Shown in pieces: positions 21,191-32,656 of a stretch of 64,000 nt of DNA (position 1 is the stretch's first letter; each line of letters begins with the position of its first letter). The notes beneath the pieces were generated by a model that was not told where the DNA came from, did not search any database, and saw only the letters and a list, made by a program, of their open reading frames with translations. The DNA comes from Pohlia nutans (taxonomy: Eukaryota > Streptophyta > Bryopsida > Bryales > Mniaceae). The translations under genes were made by a program, and so were the position numbers. Where the stretch lies: assembly GCA_022496805.1 (NCBI GenBank), contig CM040087.1:9064001-9128000 (forward strand), given 5' to 3'.

Positions 21191-21606
21191 GCATGCCCAG
21201 CAGCTCCAGATCAAATAAGTCCGCCAAGCATCAAGTTGACGGCCATTTTAAACTAAGAGGAATGTTGGAATAGAAGTACCCCAGCAACAATCCTTGTGCG
21301 AACTCCAAGGCAGTTTATTAAAAGAGAAAGTAATTCATAACACTTGATGGCCTTGAAGCATGAGCCAGTGAATAGGCTTCAAGGCCATTATCTTACCTTT
21401 GATTGGCAAAGATTCTTGCTTGGCGTGAGCAATTTTCTTCCTCCAAAGCTTCAGTATATGGCGGAGAAAACTCAAATAAAGCCCACTGCCAAGCTATCTT
21501 GGTGATTGAGATGAGATTTTCTACTGCTGCTGGGGCCATGTTCATGCCAAACCTCCGCCACCTTGAGGTTAGACTGGTGCTTTTGCATGCTGCTGGGCAT
21601 GCTCTA
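21191..21606 (-). mobile_element. PIF/Harbinger-type MITE, second half of the inverted dimer
   Basis: It begins GAGCATGCCCAGCAGCTCC and ends GCTGCTGGGCATGCTC followed by TAA. It is inverted relative to the 20769-21187 copy (for example GTCCGCCAAGCATCAA against TTGATGCTTGGCGGAC). Confidence 0.75.
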
Positions 21607-21684
21607 ACAAATACAAGATGATATTGCCAAATATTGGGTGACTGTAGTCAATCTGTGGTCCAGTGGGCCCTAAGTCATTGTCAT

Positions 21685-21755
21685 TACAAACAAACACTTT
21701 ATTCACGCGGACCTTGTATAAAGGACCCGGCCAGAGTTTCTATCTATCTGAAGAA
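21685..21755 (-). repeat. Short copy of the AGATAGAAACTCC dispersed repeat
   Basis: ACAAACACTTTATTCACGCG and GAGTTTCTATCTATCTGA match the reverse complement of the 985-1104 repeat. Confidence 0.6.
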
Positions 21756-22239
21756 AATTCCATGAGATACTTGTGAACAATTGTATGAATAATCCGCATT
21801 GGTTGCAGTGCCAAGCGGCGTGAGGAGCGTGGCCCAACTTGGTGGAATGTGAACATTCGCACTTGGTGGACGAGGTTGATCCAGGCAGGGCACTCACAAA
21901 CAACGTTCAGTAAGTTGCTCCCTCTCATTCTCCATCCCAACTGAAGGTCCTCCTTCAACCTTCTTTGTTTGGCTTTTTCGCCACCAACAGTTAAATGTGC
22001 ACACATACCCAGGGAGATAAACATTCCACTAGCATGCACTGTTTCTGCCTTTGCTCTACAGGAGTGGAATATTCCACATCCAGTACTCATGGCAGGGGAG
22101 TTTTCCAAGGAAACCGACTAAAATTTAATATTTTACAAAAGTTGCAACCGGTTTTTGACAAGAACCAAGGGATTTTATTTATTTATTTATTTATTTTTCT
22201 CTTTGATTTCTCGGAGCCAGATTCCAATGTCGTGGCATA
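21756..22239. other. Unassigned sequence with a 122-codon - frame
   Basis: The longest frame (22108-21740, -) is Cys/His-scattered but matches no family I recognise. It lacks splice or start context, so it is not called as a gene. Confidence 0.3.
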
Positions 22240-22440
22240 GTCATAGGTAATGATCTCAGAACCACTTTATGACATTTAGAACATTATGCGACCTCCCACA
22301 AAAATGGTATCTACTTTTGCTACCCAGTGCATACAATACTTACGATACCTCTATAATATCCGACAATACCCTTGATATATCAAGATGATACTATGATGAT
22401 ATCCGCGGATATCACCTCATGAAGTTGCTACATATTTATA
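22240..22440 (-). repeat. Second copy of the GATATC-centred repeat
   Basis: Reverse complement of 1652-1860, including GATATCCGCGGATATC and CTACCCAGTGCATACAATAC. Confidence 0.7.
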
Positions 22441-22987
22441 TCATAATGAGCATTCTCGCTATGTTTCAATTTATTTTTCATTTTTTTGCTTTGTATGTTT
22501 AGCAGCCCCATTTTTTTGGGTAGAATTCTAGCTAATTTTAGCCAGTTTTAAGATCACTGGTCACAGTGGTTTAAATCTGGAGGGACTACCTTCCATTGAA
22601 TGCATGGAGCATGTCTACACTACAAAAAAAAACCCATGACAAGAACCCATCTGGTTATTACCCTTGTTTCACCTAGGTAGCACTCGATTATCCTGATTTT
22701 AACTTAAACTAAAAGTTTCAACTAGTAATTTGGCAATTCCATTTGGTTGATTTAACACTAATTGTCGGATCTCCCCGTACATTGCTTCATCGGTAGCTAA
22801 GTGGAGAGGTGGAGGCTCAAGGTGATGAGCAGAGTGCATGAAGCTATTGAATGAATGTTATGTTTGTATACTTGATGCTCTATCATATTGACAACGACAT
22901 TGCTCTACAATAAATAGTGCATTTAGGTTTCCCCTCACTAATTTCTCAAAATTTAACACTATATAAATATTTATTCTTACTGCTTAC

Positions 22988-23599
22988 TACACTGAATGGC
23001 GTATTTAGAGTCTCGGGACACTATTTCTAAATTCAGACACTATTTAATTTTAGAGAGAATAGTGACCTCATAAGAAAAAAAATTGAATGTAGTGTTCCAA
23101 TGACATATGGCAACTTTATAATATATATGGCATGCCACCTCGTGTCACTTGCATTATTGGAAAGAACAGAGCACTCTCAACGAAAGTGAGAATGACAAGT
23201 AGCAAACTCCTATGTAGTGTCAGGAGACACTATTTCTTTTCACCTTTGAACGAATTGTGGTAAAAAACATCAACTATCTCCTTGGACACTACATATGCCA
23301 TACAATATTGTAGAAAAGGTGCTTTTGCTAAGATAAATGCCTATATATGCAAATGAACAACATTTGCCTAGAATTGGGCAACATTGCCTCGGCATATGCA
23401 CCTTTATTCTACTAGTGGTACAAAAATGCATCGATTTTCATCAATAACTTAAGCTCAGAGAGACCCATGCTCTTCAATATACAAGTGGTGACTCATAAGA
23501 ATAAATTCATAGAGACCCATACGCCGTCACTTGTACAAGTGGTGATTCATGAAGTAGCTTTCTTTTGGGTAAAGCAACTTAAATGCTCTATTTAGTGTA
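22988..23599. mobile_element. Non-autonomous Tc1/mariner element, relative of the 45-47 kb Tc1 copy
   Basis: TA at both ends. The left end is TACACTGAATGGCGTATTTA and the right end CTCTATTTAGTGTA. The first about 170 bp are the reverse complement of the right end of the Tc1 region at about 46740-47215 (GAGTCTCGGGACACTATTTC; TAGTGTTCCAATGACATATG). It has no transposase reading frame. Confidence 0.7.
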
Positions 23600-24130
23600 G
23601 CTTATCAGTCTCGAGGTATGTTAGGAATAATCAATCTTATCTAAATGAATTCAGTCTTGAATCTAGTTCAAAAATATACTTAAATTCAATCCTACGACAT
23701 TTACTAGTTACTGTAATAGTCTAACACCACTCCTAATACCAAATGAGAATATATATCTAAAGTTGTTTAATATGTGAATCCATCTTCCTATTGATGAAAC
23801 CGCATTGAACACTACATTTAGTTAAGATGAAAATTTCACCAAATTTACATGAAGGTGCCAAAACTCACGAAAATTCTTATTATGTAGGCACTTTAGAAGG
23901 CAACACCCTTTGGACGTTGGTCTCTACTGTGAAGCTCAAAAAGCCAATTTTCAACTTGCAATCAGATTAATGGAATTCAACAAACTCTCAACCTTCCGTA
24001 AGAGTATGAACATCCCCTCAATGAGACATCAAATGCATCGAAACTACTCTATTCACCTCGGTTGACACCCAAGCTTTCCAGTGGATAGACTTATTGATTA
24101 TCCAAGTGCAAATATGGTCCTTTAAGACTA
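23600..24130. other. Intergenic, nothing recognised
   Basis: AT-rich. No terminal repeats, coding motifs or similarity to other parts of the window that I can support. Confidence 0.4.
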
Positions 24131-24132
24131 CC

Positions 24133-24366
24133 ATATTCGTTATATTGAGACTTTTCGTAGTCTCATTTTATTCTCAACTCAAAGATAAACCGGTTCATCT
24201 CTTTCCTAGTAATTTTATACAAATAGGTAACAATACCAACTTTTAGAATTTTATTATAGAATCATTATTATTTTTTAGTTTTAATTGCTATTATTTAAAT
24301 GAATTTTTGAATAACTAGCATTCCATTTCAAAATCTACCAAAAAGTCTCAATATAACAAATATCAC
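24133..24366. mobile_element. MITE with ATTGAGAC-type ends, second copy
   Basis: CATATTCGTTATATTGAGAC and an inverted GTCTCAATATAACAAATATC enclose an AT-rich core. It corresponds to 13193-13438 in inverse orientation. Confidence 0.55.
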
Positions 24367-24584
24367 TAATTTATTATCAACTTGATTCTTTTAACAAATA
24401 TCACTAATTTAATATCAACTTGATTCTTTTATTCATCATTTAAAATTAATTAAAATTATAATAAATTAATAAATAAAAAGGACAAACGAATCTCAAACTT
24501 CACTATATCCTCAAGAAGCAAGTCCAACATAACAGTAGTCCACAACATTATTCATTGTCCAATTTTTATTTTTATTTTTGATGT

Positions 24585-24813
24585 ATACAGCATTTACACT
24601 TGTTGTTGGTTGGGAGCAGGGAACCTTGAAGTAGGGTCGATAGTATCTAGATTCCGTGCAAGAATTTGTACGTTACATGCAAGAATTTGTGGGTTACAAA
24701 ATTCTTGCGTACAAATTCAAGTATTCAACGTACAAATTCTTGTAAGGAAGCTAGCTACTATCGACCCTACTTATAGGTTCCGTACACCCTGCCAACAGCA
24801 AGTATAAATGCTG
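24585..24813. mobile_element. Foldback MITE with ATACAGCATTTA ends
   Basis: Outer inverted ends ATACAGCATTTACACTTG and CAAGTATAAATGCTGTAT enclose a second inverted layer. That layer is GTAGGGTCGATAGTA against TACTATCGACCCTAC, with CAAGAATTTGTACG against CGTACAAATTCTTG. Most of the element can fold into one long hairpin. Confidence 0.75.
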
Positions 24814-26011
24814 TATGATCTAGAAGATTTTCCACAGTCAGCTGCCTCCTTCTCACTCTAGACAGACAGAGAGTTCCAGACAGAGAGTTCCAGAGAGAAA
24901 CTAGATCACTAGCGGTGGACGTATAACACTTGAATCTCTCATCTGTTTGACGACGATTTCACGAATCTTTTGCTGCAACTTGAATCTAGACAGGCAGGTT
25001 CAAGTTCCGTGCCGGCACCAGAAGTAAGTTAGTCGTCGTCGTCTAAGCACTGATTCGATCACTAGCTTCTTCTTCCTTCCGGGATCGATCACTTCGATTT
25101 GTAGCTAGGCATCCAGTCGTGAAGATTCCGTGATTCGATCGAACCCCCGTGTGTTGTTGTTGTTGCAGATTCTCGGAAAATATGTATTATTCAATCTTCG
25201 AACAATTTGTTTGATCTGTGTTAGCTGCAACCTAGTCGGCGAATGGATCGGATCGGAAGACGTAATTTCGCACAATCGAAAGAGCTTACGAGGAAATTTG
25301 AACTGTTGTCGGTGATATATCGATCGTGGCACCTGAACGGGAAAATAGTGTCGGCGAGGACGGAACGATCTAGGTACGTCAGACATTTGAAGAGCTTCAG
25401 GTGGGTGGAACTAATGCATATATGTCGATCGCTATGGCTCGATCACTCTCTAACAAATCTGTAAATGTTCTAAATTTGCTGGTATGAGGTTCATTCATTC
25501 AATGTGTTCCCGACGGTTTTTTCAATTTGAGCCTGGGCATATTAAGGGAAAAATGAGAAGTGTTTCGCCAGATTTTCTCTAAGTATACTTTCTGTGAAGA
25601 TAGCCAGATTTTGTGAAGAAATCAACCAAAATAATAAGAAGAAATTCTGTCAAAATATGATCGTAAGCTAAAACTTTTGTCAGATGTATATTCTTCCTCA
25701 AATTTTTTTTCACAGAAAAATCACTGATAAGCATGATTGGGACCTTCCCTGCAAAGTAAATCCACAGGCTTGTCAGTCTCTAATAGGAGCAGTCCCTGTT
25801 GCTACATATGACCTCACCCTAGTACGTACATCGGTGAACCGTAGCTGTATAGTTACGAGTGTATGCAATGCTTGAGGGAACAGCTAAAAGCTGGAAATCA
25901 ATGGGCCTGAGCTTGAATTACACAAGGAACCCTGACCATATTACTAGGCAGTAATCGGTACAAGATCAGAATGATGGTAAATTCTTGGTAACCACTTTCT
26001 AAATTGAACAA
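24814..26011 (+). other. Possible non-coding or decayed transcription unit
   Basis: The base composition shifts to more GC-rich, CGATC-rich sequence at about 24840-25460. A leader-like stretch contains ACAGAGAGTTCCAGA duplications and ends in a plausible donor (CCAGAAGTAAGT, about 25024). TGTTGTTGTTGCAG (about 25155) would serve as an acceptor. Short frames downstream (25243-25464) match no known family. A 5' leader of an unrecognised or truncated gene is possible; no product is proposed. Confidence 0.3.
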
Positions 26012-26230
26012 CTATATACATGGTGTTATAGACACCATTGCTGCAACTATATACATGGTGTTATAAACACCATTGCTGCAACTATATACATGGTGTTAAA
26101 GACATCATTCATTTGCTGCAACTACATACATGGTGTTAAAGATAAAATTTCTAGTACACATAAAATGAGTTAGACACAAATCACACTATATGAGACATGT
26201 AAAAGTGGTACCCATATCAGGCCATTCCCC
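26012..26230. mobile_element. MITE with GGCCTGATATGGGTACC-type end and internal triplication
   Basis: The right end GGTACCCATATCAGGCCATT and internal CACATAAAATGAG match the 37921-38133 copy. The left end is missing. The internal unit CAACTATATACATGGTGTTA is present four times in a row with about 35-43 bp spacing, against once in the other copies. Confidence 0.6.
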
Positions 26231-27179
26231 CACTTGCAAAACTTAGCAGTTTGACAGTAATTTTTACTTCCTAGTGAATTGGACAAGATTCCCTAGCTGT
26301 GTTGAAATGCAGGCAGGAAAACGATTGAGATAGATGTCCTGGCAAATTGCTGTGGTGTGTAGGACGGTGTCACATGGATAGCGCCATTGCGGTCTCTTCT
26401 TTGTATTTAGGAGCTGACAGTGTACGTAGAGCTTGGCAGAATCGTACTTTCCAATGGCAAGTAAGCTAAATTGTAACTCAATTGTGAGTGAGTAAAATAA
26501 AGCAGCTCGTGTTTGATAAATCAGTAGTTTCTTGATTGCGCAATGGAGCTACCCATGTGACACCATCCTATGCACCAAATCAATTGATCAAATCCCTGGC
26601 CTGCACATGATTGAAGGTCAGTGATTGTAGAGTAAACTCTACAATAAGCTTAGAACTTTGACAGTACTAGCAAATGCATCACTTCTCACTCAGAACAGAG
26701 TCAGAGTTCACTGTACACACTTGTTCTACGTGACAAATCGCACTCACAAAGTCTGCAGTGAGTGCGAAATGGCGCCATTTAACTCACCTACCGAGTGAAA
26801 AGCAACGCCTTCTCCTTGTAGTGTGAGGAAAGCAAAACAACAGTAGTGTGTAACAAAGCCTGCAAGATCTGACACTCTCTATTATGCCCAGCCAGCATGC
26901 CCAGACCGGCAAGCAAAGCTTGTATATATAAGCTCAGGCGTTGATTCAGCCCATTTTGTTTTTCGTGGCATCCTTTGGTTTGGATGTATCCACAGGTGGC
27001 ATCAATTCAGATATTTTCCAATTTCAGGAATTATTAAATATATTGCAAGTGGAACCTGCACTGAATTAGAAGCTTCTAACCGACCGATTTATCGAACCTT
27101 GGATCGGAAGCGTGCTTCTGGCCGACCATGCAAAATATCTCCCTTCATATTGGAGAGAGGCTCTCAGGCAACGTCATTA
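26231..27179. other. Intergenic with an isolated TATA-like palindrome
   Basis: Contains CTTGTATATATAAG at about 26919-26932, which resembles a TATA box, but no gene begins downstream that I can recognise. Otherwise nothing is supported. Confidence 0.3.
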
Positions 27180-27470
27180 GAGTTAACCGAAAAGAAGGCC
27201 TTGGAACATGCCTTTTCAACCTTCTTTCAAGCGTTCTTTTGAGCTCCCTTGAGCTATGTTTGGGTTGAATAGTGTCGTGTCATAACTTGTCCCCTTGTGG
27301 GCCATGGGCTTGGAGCTTTGGTAGGAGGTGTGGAAGTCATTGCAAGGTGTGGAGAATAATGACAGTGGCTTGCTTTAGATTGTCTCCCAACTCCTCTTGA
27401 ACTAGTTTTCGGTCTATTTATATTTCAATATGAGTTCAAGAGGTTTTCAAGAGGAATTTGCTAAAACTTT
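27180..27470 (+). repeat. Second copy of the annexin intron 1 repeat
   Basis: Aligns with 8700-8990 over nearly its whole length with scattered substitutions. Confidence 0.75.
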
Positions 27471-27621
27471 CCTCTTTGAGCTGACTTTTCGGTTAACTCT
27501 ATTATCTCGTAACCGCCTAACCATGCATATTTTGCATGATGTACGGATTTGGATTTCGTTTTATCATTCATCATGCACTTTTTGCAGCGTGGATTTTTTT
27601 ATTAAAACTTTTACGGGAAGT

Positions 27622-28024
27622 TAAGGTTGGATAACCTATTACCACCAACTTAAGCAATCTGGCCTATTTTTGGCAGTGCTAGATTCCCAAAAAAAATATG
27701 ACTGCATTCGAAATAGGTTTTGATGAGGATTGCAAAAATTTGCAACATCTAATTCGCATTTGTCAATTTTATACAAAATTCCAAAGTGGAACGTAACCTT
27801 TTACCCATACATCACATACCAATTTCCTAAGTTCACACTTTGTTGTTCCTAGATCCGCTCATGAGCTAACCCAAAACCACCAGTTATTTCTTCGCAATTC
27901 TTGGCATGCCATTGGTCTACTTGAATAGTGAAATTGGTGGTTTTGGGTCTCAATTGTGGTGGCTCCAAGAAAGTTGTACCTGTCATAAATGGGGGAGGTG
28001 GTGGTAATAGGTTATCCAACCATA
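27622..28024. mobile_element. TA-flanked MITE with AGGTTGGATAACC ends
   Basis: The inverted ends are AAGGTTGGATAACCTATTAC and GTAATAGGTTATCCAACCA. It interrupts a repeat whose unoccupied form lies at about 825-840 (GGGAAGTTCGCTTCGTG). TA duplication fits Tc1/mariner MITEs. Confidence 0.75.
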
Positions 28025-28093
28025 GCTCCGTGCATGTGCGATCCGATTAGAAAGGAGATGATTTGTGAAATTTTTATGCCTCATTTCATGTTG

Positions 28094-28379
28094 TAAGGTC
28101 AAGATACCTAAAACCGATAACTTAAGCTACCTACACTATTTCTGGACCAGCTATTAATAGGGTGATTTTTTCCCGGGTTGGAAGTTAGTTTTTGCGGAGA
28201 ATGCAAAATTTTCCATGAATTATTTCCCAATATTGAAATTTGTACAATTTTTCAAAGTGAAAAGTACTTTAGAACCCATAACCGATATGTACAAATGAGG
28301 TACATCTGTTCTTTCACAATCTAGAAATTAGAATATATCGGTTTTTGGTCACCTGTCGGTTATGGGTGTCTCTACCTTA
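28094..28379. mobile_element. AGGTCGAGGCACC-family MITE, second copy
   Basis: TA-flanked with ends AGGTCAAGATACCTAAAACC and GGGTGTCTCTACCT. It interrupts the same dispersed repeat as the 27622 element. The unoccupied sequence is at about 881-905 (TTTCACGTTGTTGTGTTC). Confidence 0.8.
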
Positions 28380-28767
28380 GTGTTCCACCCAAAATTTCAA
28401 AGATTTTAGTCTAAAAGTGCTCTTGAAAAAGTCAACTACTAAAATTAAGCAACCAAAAAATCTCTCCAAAAATCACTACACTTAGAGTATTACATTTCAA
28501 CCCATCACACCAAATTTCATTCATAGATTGTCAATATCTTATTTATAATCATATTACAAAAGAGTGTTAAATTTTAAGTTTGAAATTTAATACACAAATA
28601 TTGGTGATAGCAATTGCAAATCTAACTGTACGGATAGAATCTAAAATGCATAATGTACAACTTTTATTCATTCATCAACTTGAATATTCCTCTTAGTTGC
28701 ATTTTATAATGCATCTTTGGAAAACTACCAAATTTGAAAATGATAAGAACATTTACAGGTTAATTAA

Positions 28768-29000
28768 CCCTTTAGTGCCTAATAGACCACATTATGGTCA
28801 TTGGAGTATCGAAAATGCAAATAACAAAATATTTGTAAAGAATTGGATTTTGAATTGTGAAGTTCAAAGTTGCAGATCTATAATATACACATCTTCTAGA
28901 AAGAAGCTTGTTATACAAAATAATACATGCATACATGATATCTTTTATGATTTTCAATTGCCACTGCCTATTTTTGGATTAGTAACAATAGTGACACAAG
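28768..29000 (+). mobile_element. Partial piggyBac-type MITE
   Basis: TTAA at 28764-28767 is followed by CCCTTTAGTGCCTAATAGAC. It resembles the start of the complete copy at 58179 (CCCTTTAGTGCCCAGCAAAC) and continues with related sequence. No matching right end was found. Confidence 0.55.
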
Positions 29001-29009
29001 ATATTTACT

Positions 29010-29285
29010 TTAAAGTAAACTTCCTAATTAATTTTACTTTATAATGCCTTTAAAAGGATGCCTAGATTCTTTAAAAAAGAATCCTAGATATTTTTACTTT
29101 AAAATGCTTAAGTGTTTTTATTTTAGAATGCCAAAGTACTTTTACTTTAAAATGCTTTACTTTTATTTTAATATACTTTTACTTTTACCTTAGAATGCTA
29201 AGATTTTTTACTTTTAAATGCCTATATATTTACTAAATGAAATGCCTAGTTTAAAATAAATTAAAATGCCTATATATATAAAGAG
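29010..29285 (+). repeat. Degenerate TTTTACTTTAAAATGCC tandem array
   Basis: About eight diverged units of roughly 25-35 bp, each with a CTTT(A/T)-rich part and (A)AATGC. Non-coding. Confidence 0.55.
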
Positions 29286-29289
29286 AAAG

Positions 29290-30465
29290 AGATGTAGGAA
29301 GAGACTATGAAAAAGACATTGTTTTAGAGTTGTTTAAAACCAGAGAAGAAAACAAATTCAAGTTTTTTGATTGTTGAAAGATATTGTTTGTAGCACTGGA
29401 ATGGACTGTAGAAGGAAGGAAACAACTTGAAAAGAATAAATCTCGGGTGGGTCACTCTTCATATATTTTGGGTACCACGTGCGGCGAGGGGGTGTTTTTT
29501 GGGGGGCTATTTACCTCCTAGCTGAAATTAAAAGAACCCCTATGATTACTTAATGGGAAAAAATGGCTTATATTATGGACTCTATCATTTTTTATAAAAC
29601 GGTGACCAATGCAATTTTTTATATGCTATCTTCCTTATAAAGGCTTAAATATAATCTAAAAGTAACATGACTTTAAAAATTTGAAAAAAATGGCGTCAAG
29701 AAAATGACCAGAACTTAACCTTCTTTCATACATTCTCGAAAATGTGCGCCCTAACCCTAAGTACCTTCAAAACCAACGGCAACCTTAAATTCAGGTGGAC
29801 AGAACTGAGCTTTCATCCATTTCTAGACCTACTTTTCGTCCACCGCGCAGCTAACGCCCTTTCCTACCAACTGTGCTCCAGCTGTTTCCCCCCCAAAACA
29901 GACTGCACTCAGTTTAATACATTGGATCCCATTTGCAATCCCCTAAATTACATGTACTAAAATCATAATGGACCAGAATTGTGGTGTACCTAAATTATTT
30001 ATAATGGCCTGTACTCTTTCATTGCATTCTATCTTATTTGTAATTTTTTTATAAATTCTTATAAATTTTAGCTATGATGAATAAAACCCATGCTATTTTT
30101 TGCCGCACGTTGTTTGTAAAATGCAGTAAGTGACCCACCCGAGGAATAAATTGAAAAGAAAGCTCCTTGAGACTTCGAACGTTCCTTTTTCAAGTGCTCC
30201 AACAAAGCCACAAAGGATGCCCATGCAAATTTAGATTCTTTGATTGCAATAGTTGATAGGCCAGTGGAATCGAAGGCTGCGAAGACAAACAAGGAAGAAC
30301 AAGCTTTGTTAACAGAGAACTTAAGTCAGCATTCAAAGGCAATCTATATGGCCAGGGTAATGGATGCTAGGAGCAAAATAATGGAAGACATTGCACATGA
30401 TGAAGCTTTTAAGTTGTTGGACACGGATGATTCACAGAGGGTAGAACACTTTAGGATCTATGTTT
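29290..30465 (+). pseudogene. Left copy of an inverted gene-fragment pair, split by a hAT MITE
   Basis: Without the insertion at 29442-30143, bases 29300-29441 and 30152-30460 are collinear with the reverse complement of about 30690-31190. The shared peptide segment contains SKAAKTNKEEQ, MARVMDARSKIMEDIAHDEA and FKLLDTDDSQRVEHFR. That charged helical region resembles the C-terminal part of plant transposon-associated or NAM-associated proteins, but the family cannot be fixed. The upstream part reads VLELF and then hits stops. It is truncated, with no complete gene. Confidence 0.55.
29442..30143. mobile_element. hAT-type non-autonomous element, 702 bp
   Basis: A perfect 15-bp terminal repeat CTCGGGTGGGTCACT / AGTGACCCACCCGAG is flanked by an exact 8-bp duplication GAATAAAT (29434-29441 and 30144-30151). 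An 8-bp duplication is diagnostic of hAT among common plant families. The insertion point is confirmed by the uninterrupted inverted paralogue at about 31.0 kb. There is no transposase. Confidence 0.9.
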
Positions 30466-30667
30466 CCAATATCATCATGGAGATCTACGATTTAGTGCCC
30501 TCTTCTCCACCAACTAGAACACCACTAGCATTAATTATTGCAGTGCTTCTTTCACCTACAATTGGAACTTCAGAGGTAGGAAGTACATTTGGGTATGAAG
30601 TACCAGAAGTTAGATTTTGAGGTCGTAAGTTTGAATGATCCAATGTGGCCTCCACTTGCAATAGTTG

Positions 30668-31195
30668 CTATAATCTCCTCTGATGCCTCACTATAGCCTC
30701 TTTATATTGCATCCTAAAGTGTTCTACCCTCCGTGGATCATCCGTGTCCAACAACTTAAAAGCCTCATCCTGTGCAATGTCTTCCATTACTTTGCTCCTA
30801 GCATCCATTACCCTAGCCATATAGATTGTAGCCTTTGAATGTCGACTTAAGTTCTCTGTTAACAAAGATTGTTCTTCCTTGTTTGTCTTCGCAGCCTTCG
30901 ATCCCACTGGCCTATAAACTATTGCAATCAAAGAGTCTAAATTTGCATGTACATCCTCTGTTGGAGCACTTGAAGAAGAAACATTTGAAGTTTCTGGGAG
31001 CTTTCTTTTCATTATATTCCCTTCAGGTTGTGTCCTTCCTTCTACAGTTCATTTTGGTACTACAGACAATATCTTCCAACAATGAAGAAACTTAAATTTG
31101 TTTTCTCCCCGGTATTAAACAACTCTAAAACTATATCTTCTTCATCTCTTTCACTTGCTCCTAATTTACGCTGCCACTTCAATTCAACCATCTTC
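30668..31195 (-). pseudogene. Right, uninterrupted copy of the inverted gene-fragment pair
   Basis: The - frame at 31012-30668 encodes about 114 codons (starting MKRKLPETSNVSSSS) homologous to the left copy, with variants such as TDDPRRVEHF. Upstream to about 31190 lies sequence matching 29300-29441 (DIVLELF). The centre between the copies (about 30466-30690) is not part of the arm. Source protein not identified; probably part of a decayed transposon gene. Confidence 0.55.
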
Positions 31196-32656
31196 CCTTT
31201 AAATTTATGTTAATATATTATATTTTTAAGTTAATATATTTTTTAATTAATATCTTTATTTTATTTTATTTTATAAAATTTGGAGACACGCAATTACAAT
31301 CAGCCACTTGTTTCACTGTGATCATGAACAAATCTGTGACATCACTTATCACTTGTCCATAAACCATTGTCAAATAGAACACACAAGTACAAAAAGCCTA
31401 AGCTAATGACGTAGGGAGGAACCCTCAAGCTGTGATTAACCCTTTCATGACCAATCAACCAAATATGGCTTCATGTTTTTTTTAGCAGTTTTGAGTCGGT
31501 TTTATGTGAAGTTTCTATTGTTCAAATTTATTTATCTTTTTGGTCAACACATACAATGTTCTTTACTAATTCTGGTGATATAAAATTTGGTCCTATCTGG
31601 ATCATACTTTTCATTATATGAATGATTGAATTTGTCGTTTTAACCCTTAAACGCCGGACCCTATGGCTGTGTATGTGAGTGGCTGGTAATCCTATGACCG
31701 TGCTGATACAGACATGAGCGTATATCTCGCAATTGATAGAGTATTTTCAAGCGAGAATTTTTGCAACACATGCTGCAGTTCGCAAAGCATCTCATGTCAG
31801 TGAAATTCGGGCAAAAAAATTTGAGTAGCTCATGCATTTGTGGCGTTGACCACAAGGGTTGAAGTTTGACTGGGCGGGCAGCTCATGCAAAAGGCTAAAT
31901 GGAGTATGAATGCTAACAAGGACATCACCGTGTAAGCTACAATTGTGTACATGATCCTTAGAAGCAGGAAACGCACTTCATGCCACAACGAAAGGAGCCA
32001 CGAATAGATAGAAATCGTGCTTGCAATTAGAACACCCAAATATACAGTAGCATGCACTGTCATAAGAAACGCCAAAAACAAGCAATAAAGGACGGACTTG
32101 CAAACTGTACATGTCTTCCACACTGGTGCTACTTACTATCCGTGAATACTACTACACAAAAAACAAAACGCTCCGGTCTTACAGGATCGGCATCGTCCCA
32201 AACACAACAGCCGTCGAAGCTGCACAGGGATCCACCGGTTTGCCAAGGCCGTGCCCGTGGGTCAGTCACCCCGCCTGCCCTTACATGCGCGACTCCTGCC
32301 CTTACATGCCCGGCTCCTGCCCGGCAGTGCGCCCACGTCATGCCTTTTTGGCCCATGGCAGCCGTACCTTTATAGAAAAGTGGAGTGGGACCAGAATGTG
32401 CATTCCTCCTCCAGTATAGTAAAAGGGCTTATAGACCCAGCAGTAGGTCCCATGCCACCTGATGCAAACAAAGATTCACTTTGGACATTAGAAACGTCAA
32501 CACAATTTCTCAGCCGAATTTAGTTACTGTAATAGGCTATAAACGTATAGTATGGATCCTCTCTCAGTAGAAGTACAAAGTAGAAAGGAAAAAAAAATTA
32601 GAGGCGATAGACGAGGAAAAAATTTCACATAAAAGAAATGAAACCAATAGAGGACC

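Noticed and set aside
26919..26932. TATA-box-like TATATATAAG
   Set aside because: Palindromic AT-rich context and no recognisable gene downstream.
31830..32123. Hydrophobic 97-codon frame with three possible membrane segments inside the piggyBac element
   Set aside because: No family match, no second copy to test, and piggyBac elements do not need a membrane protein; left as a note in the element entry.
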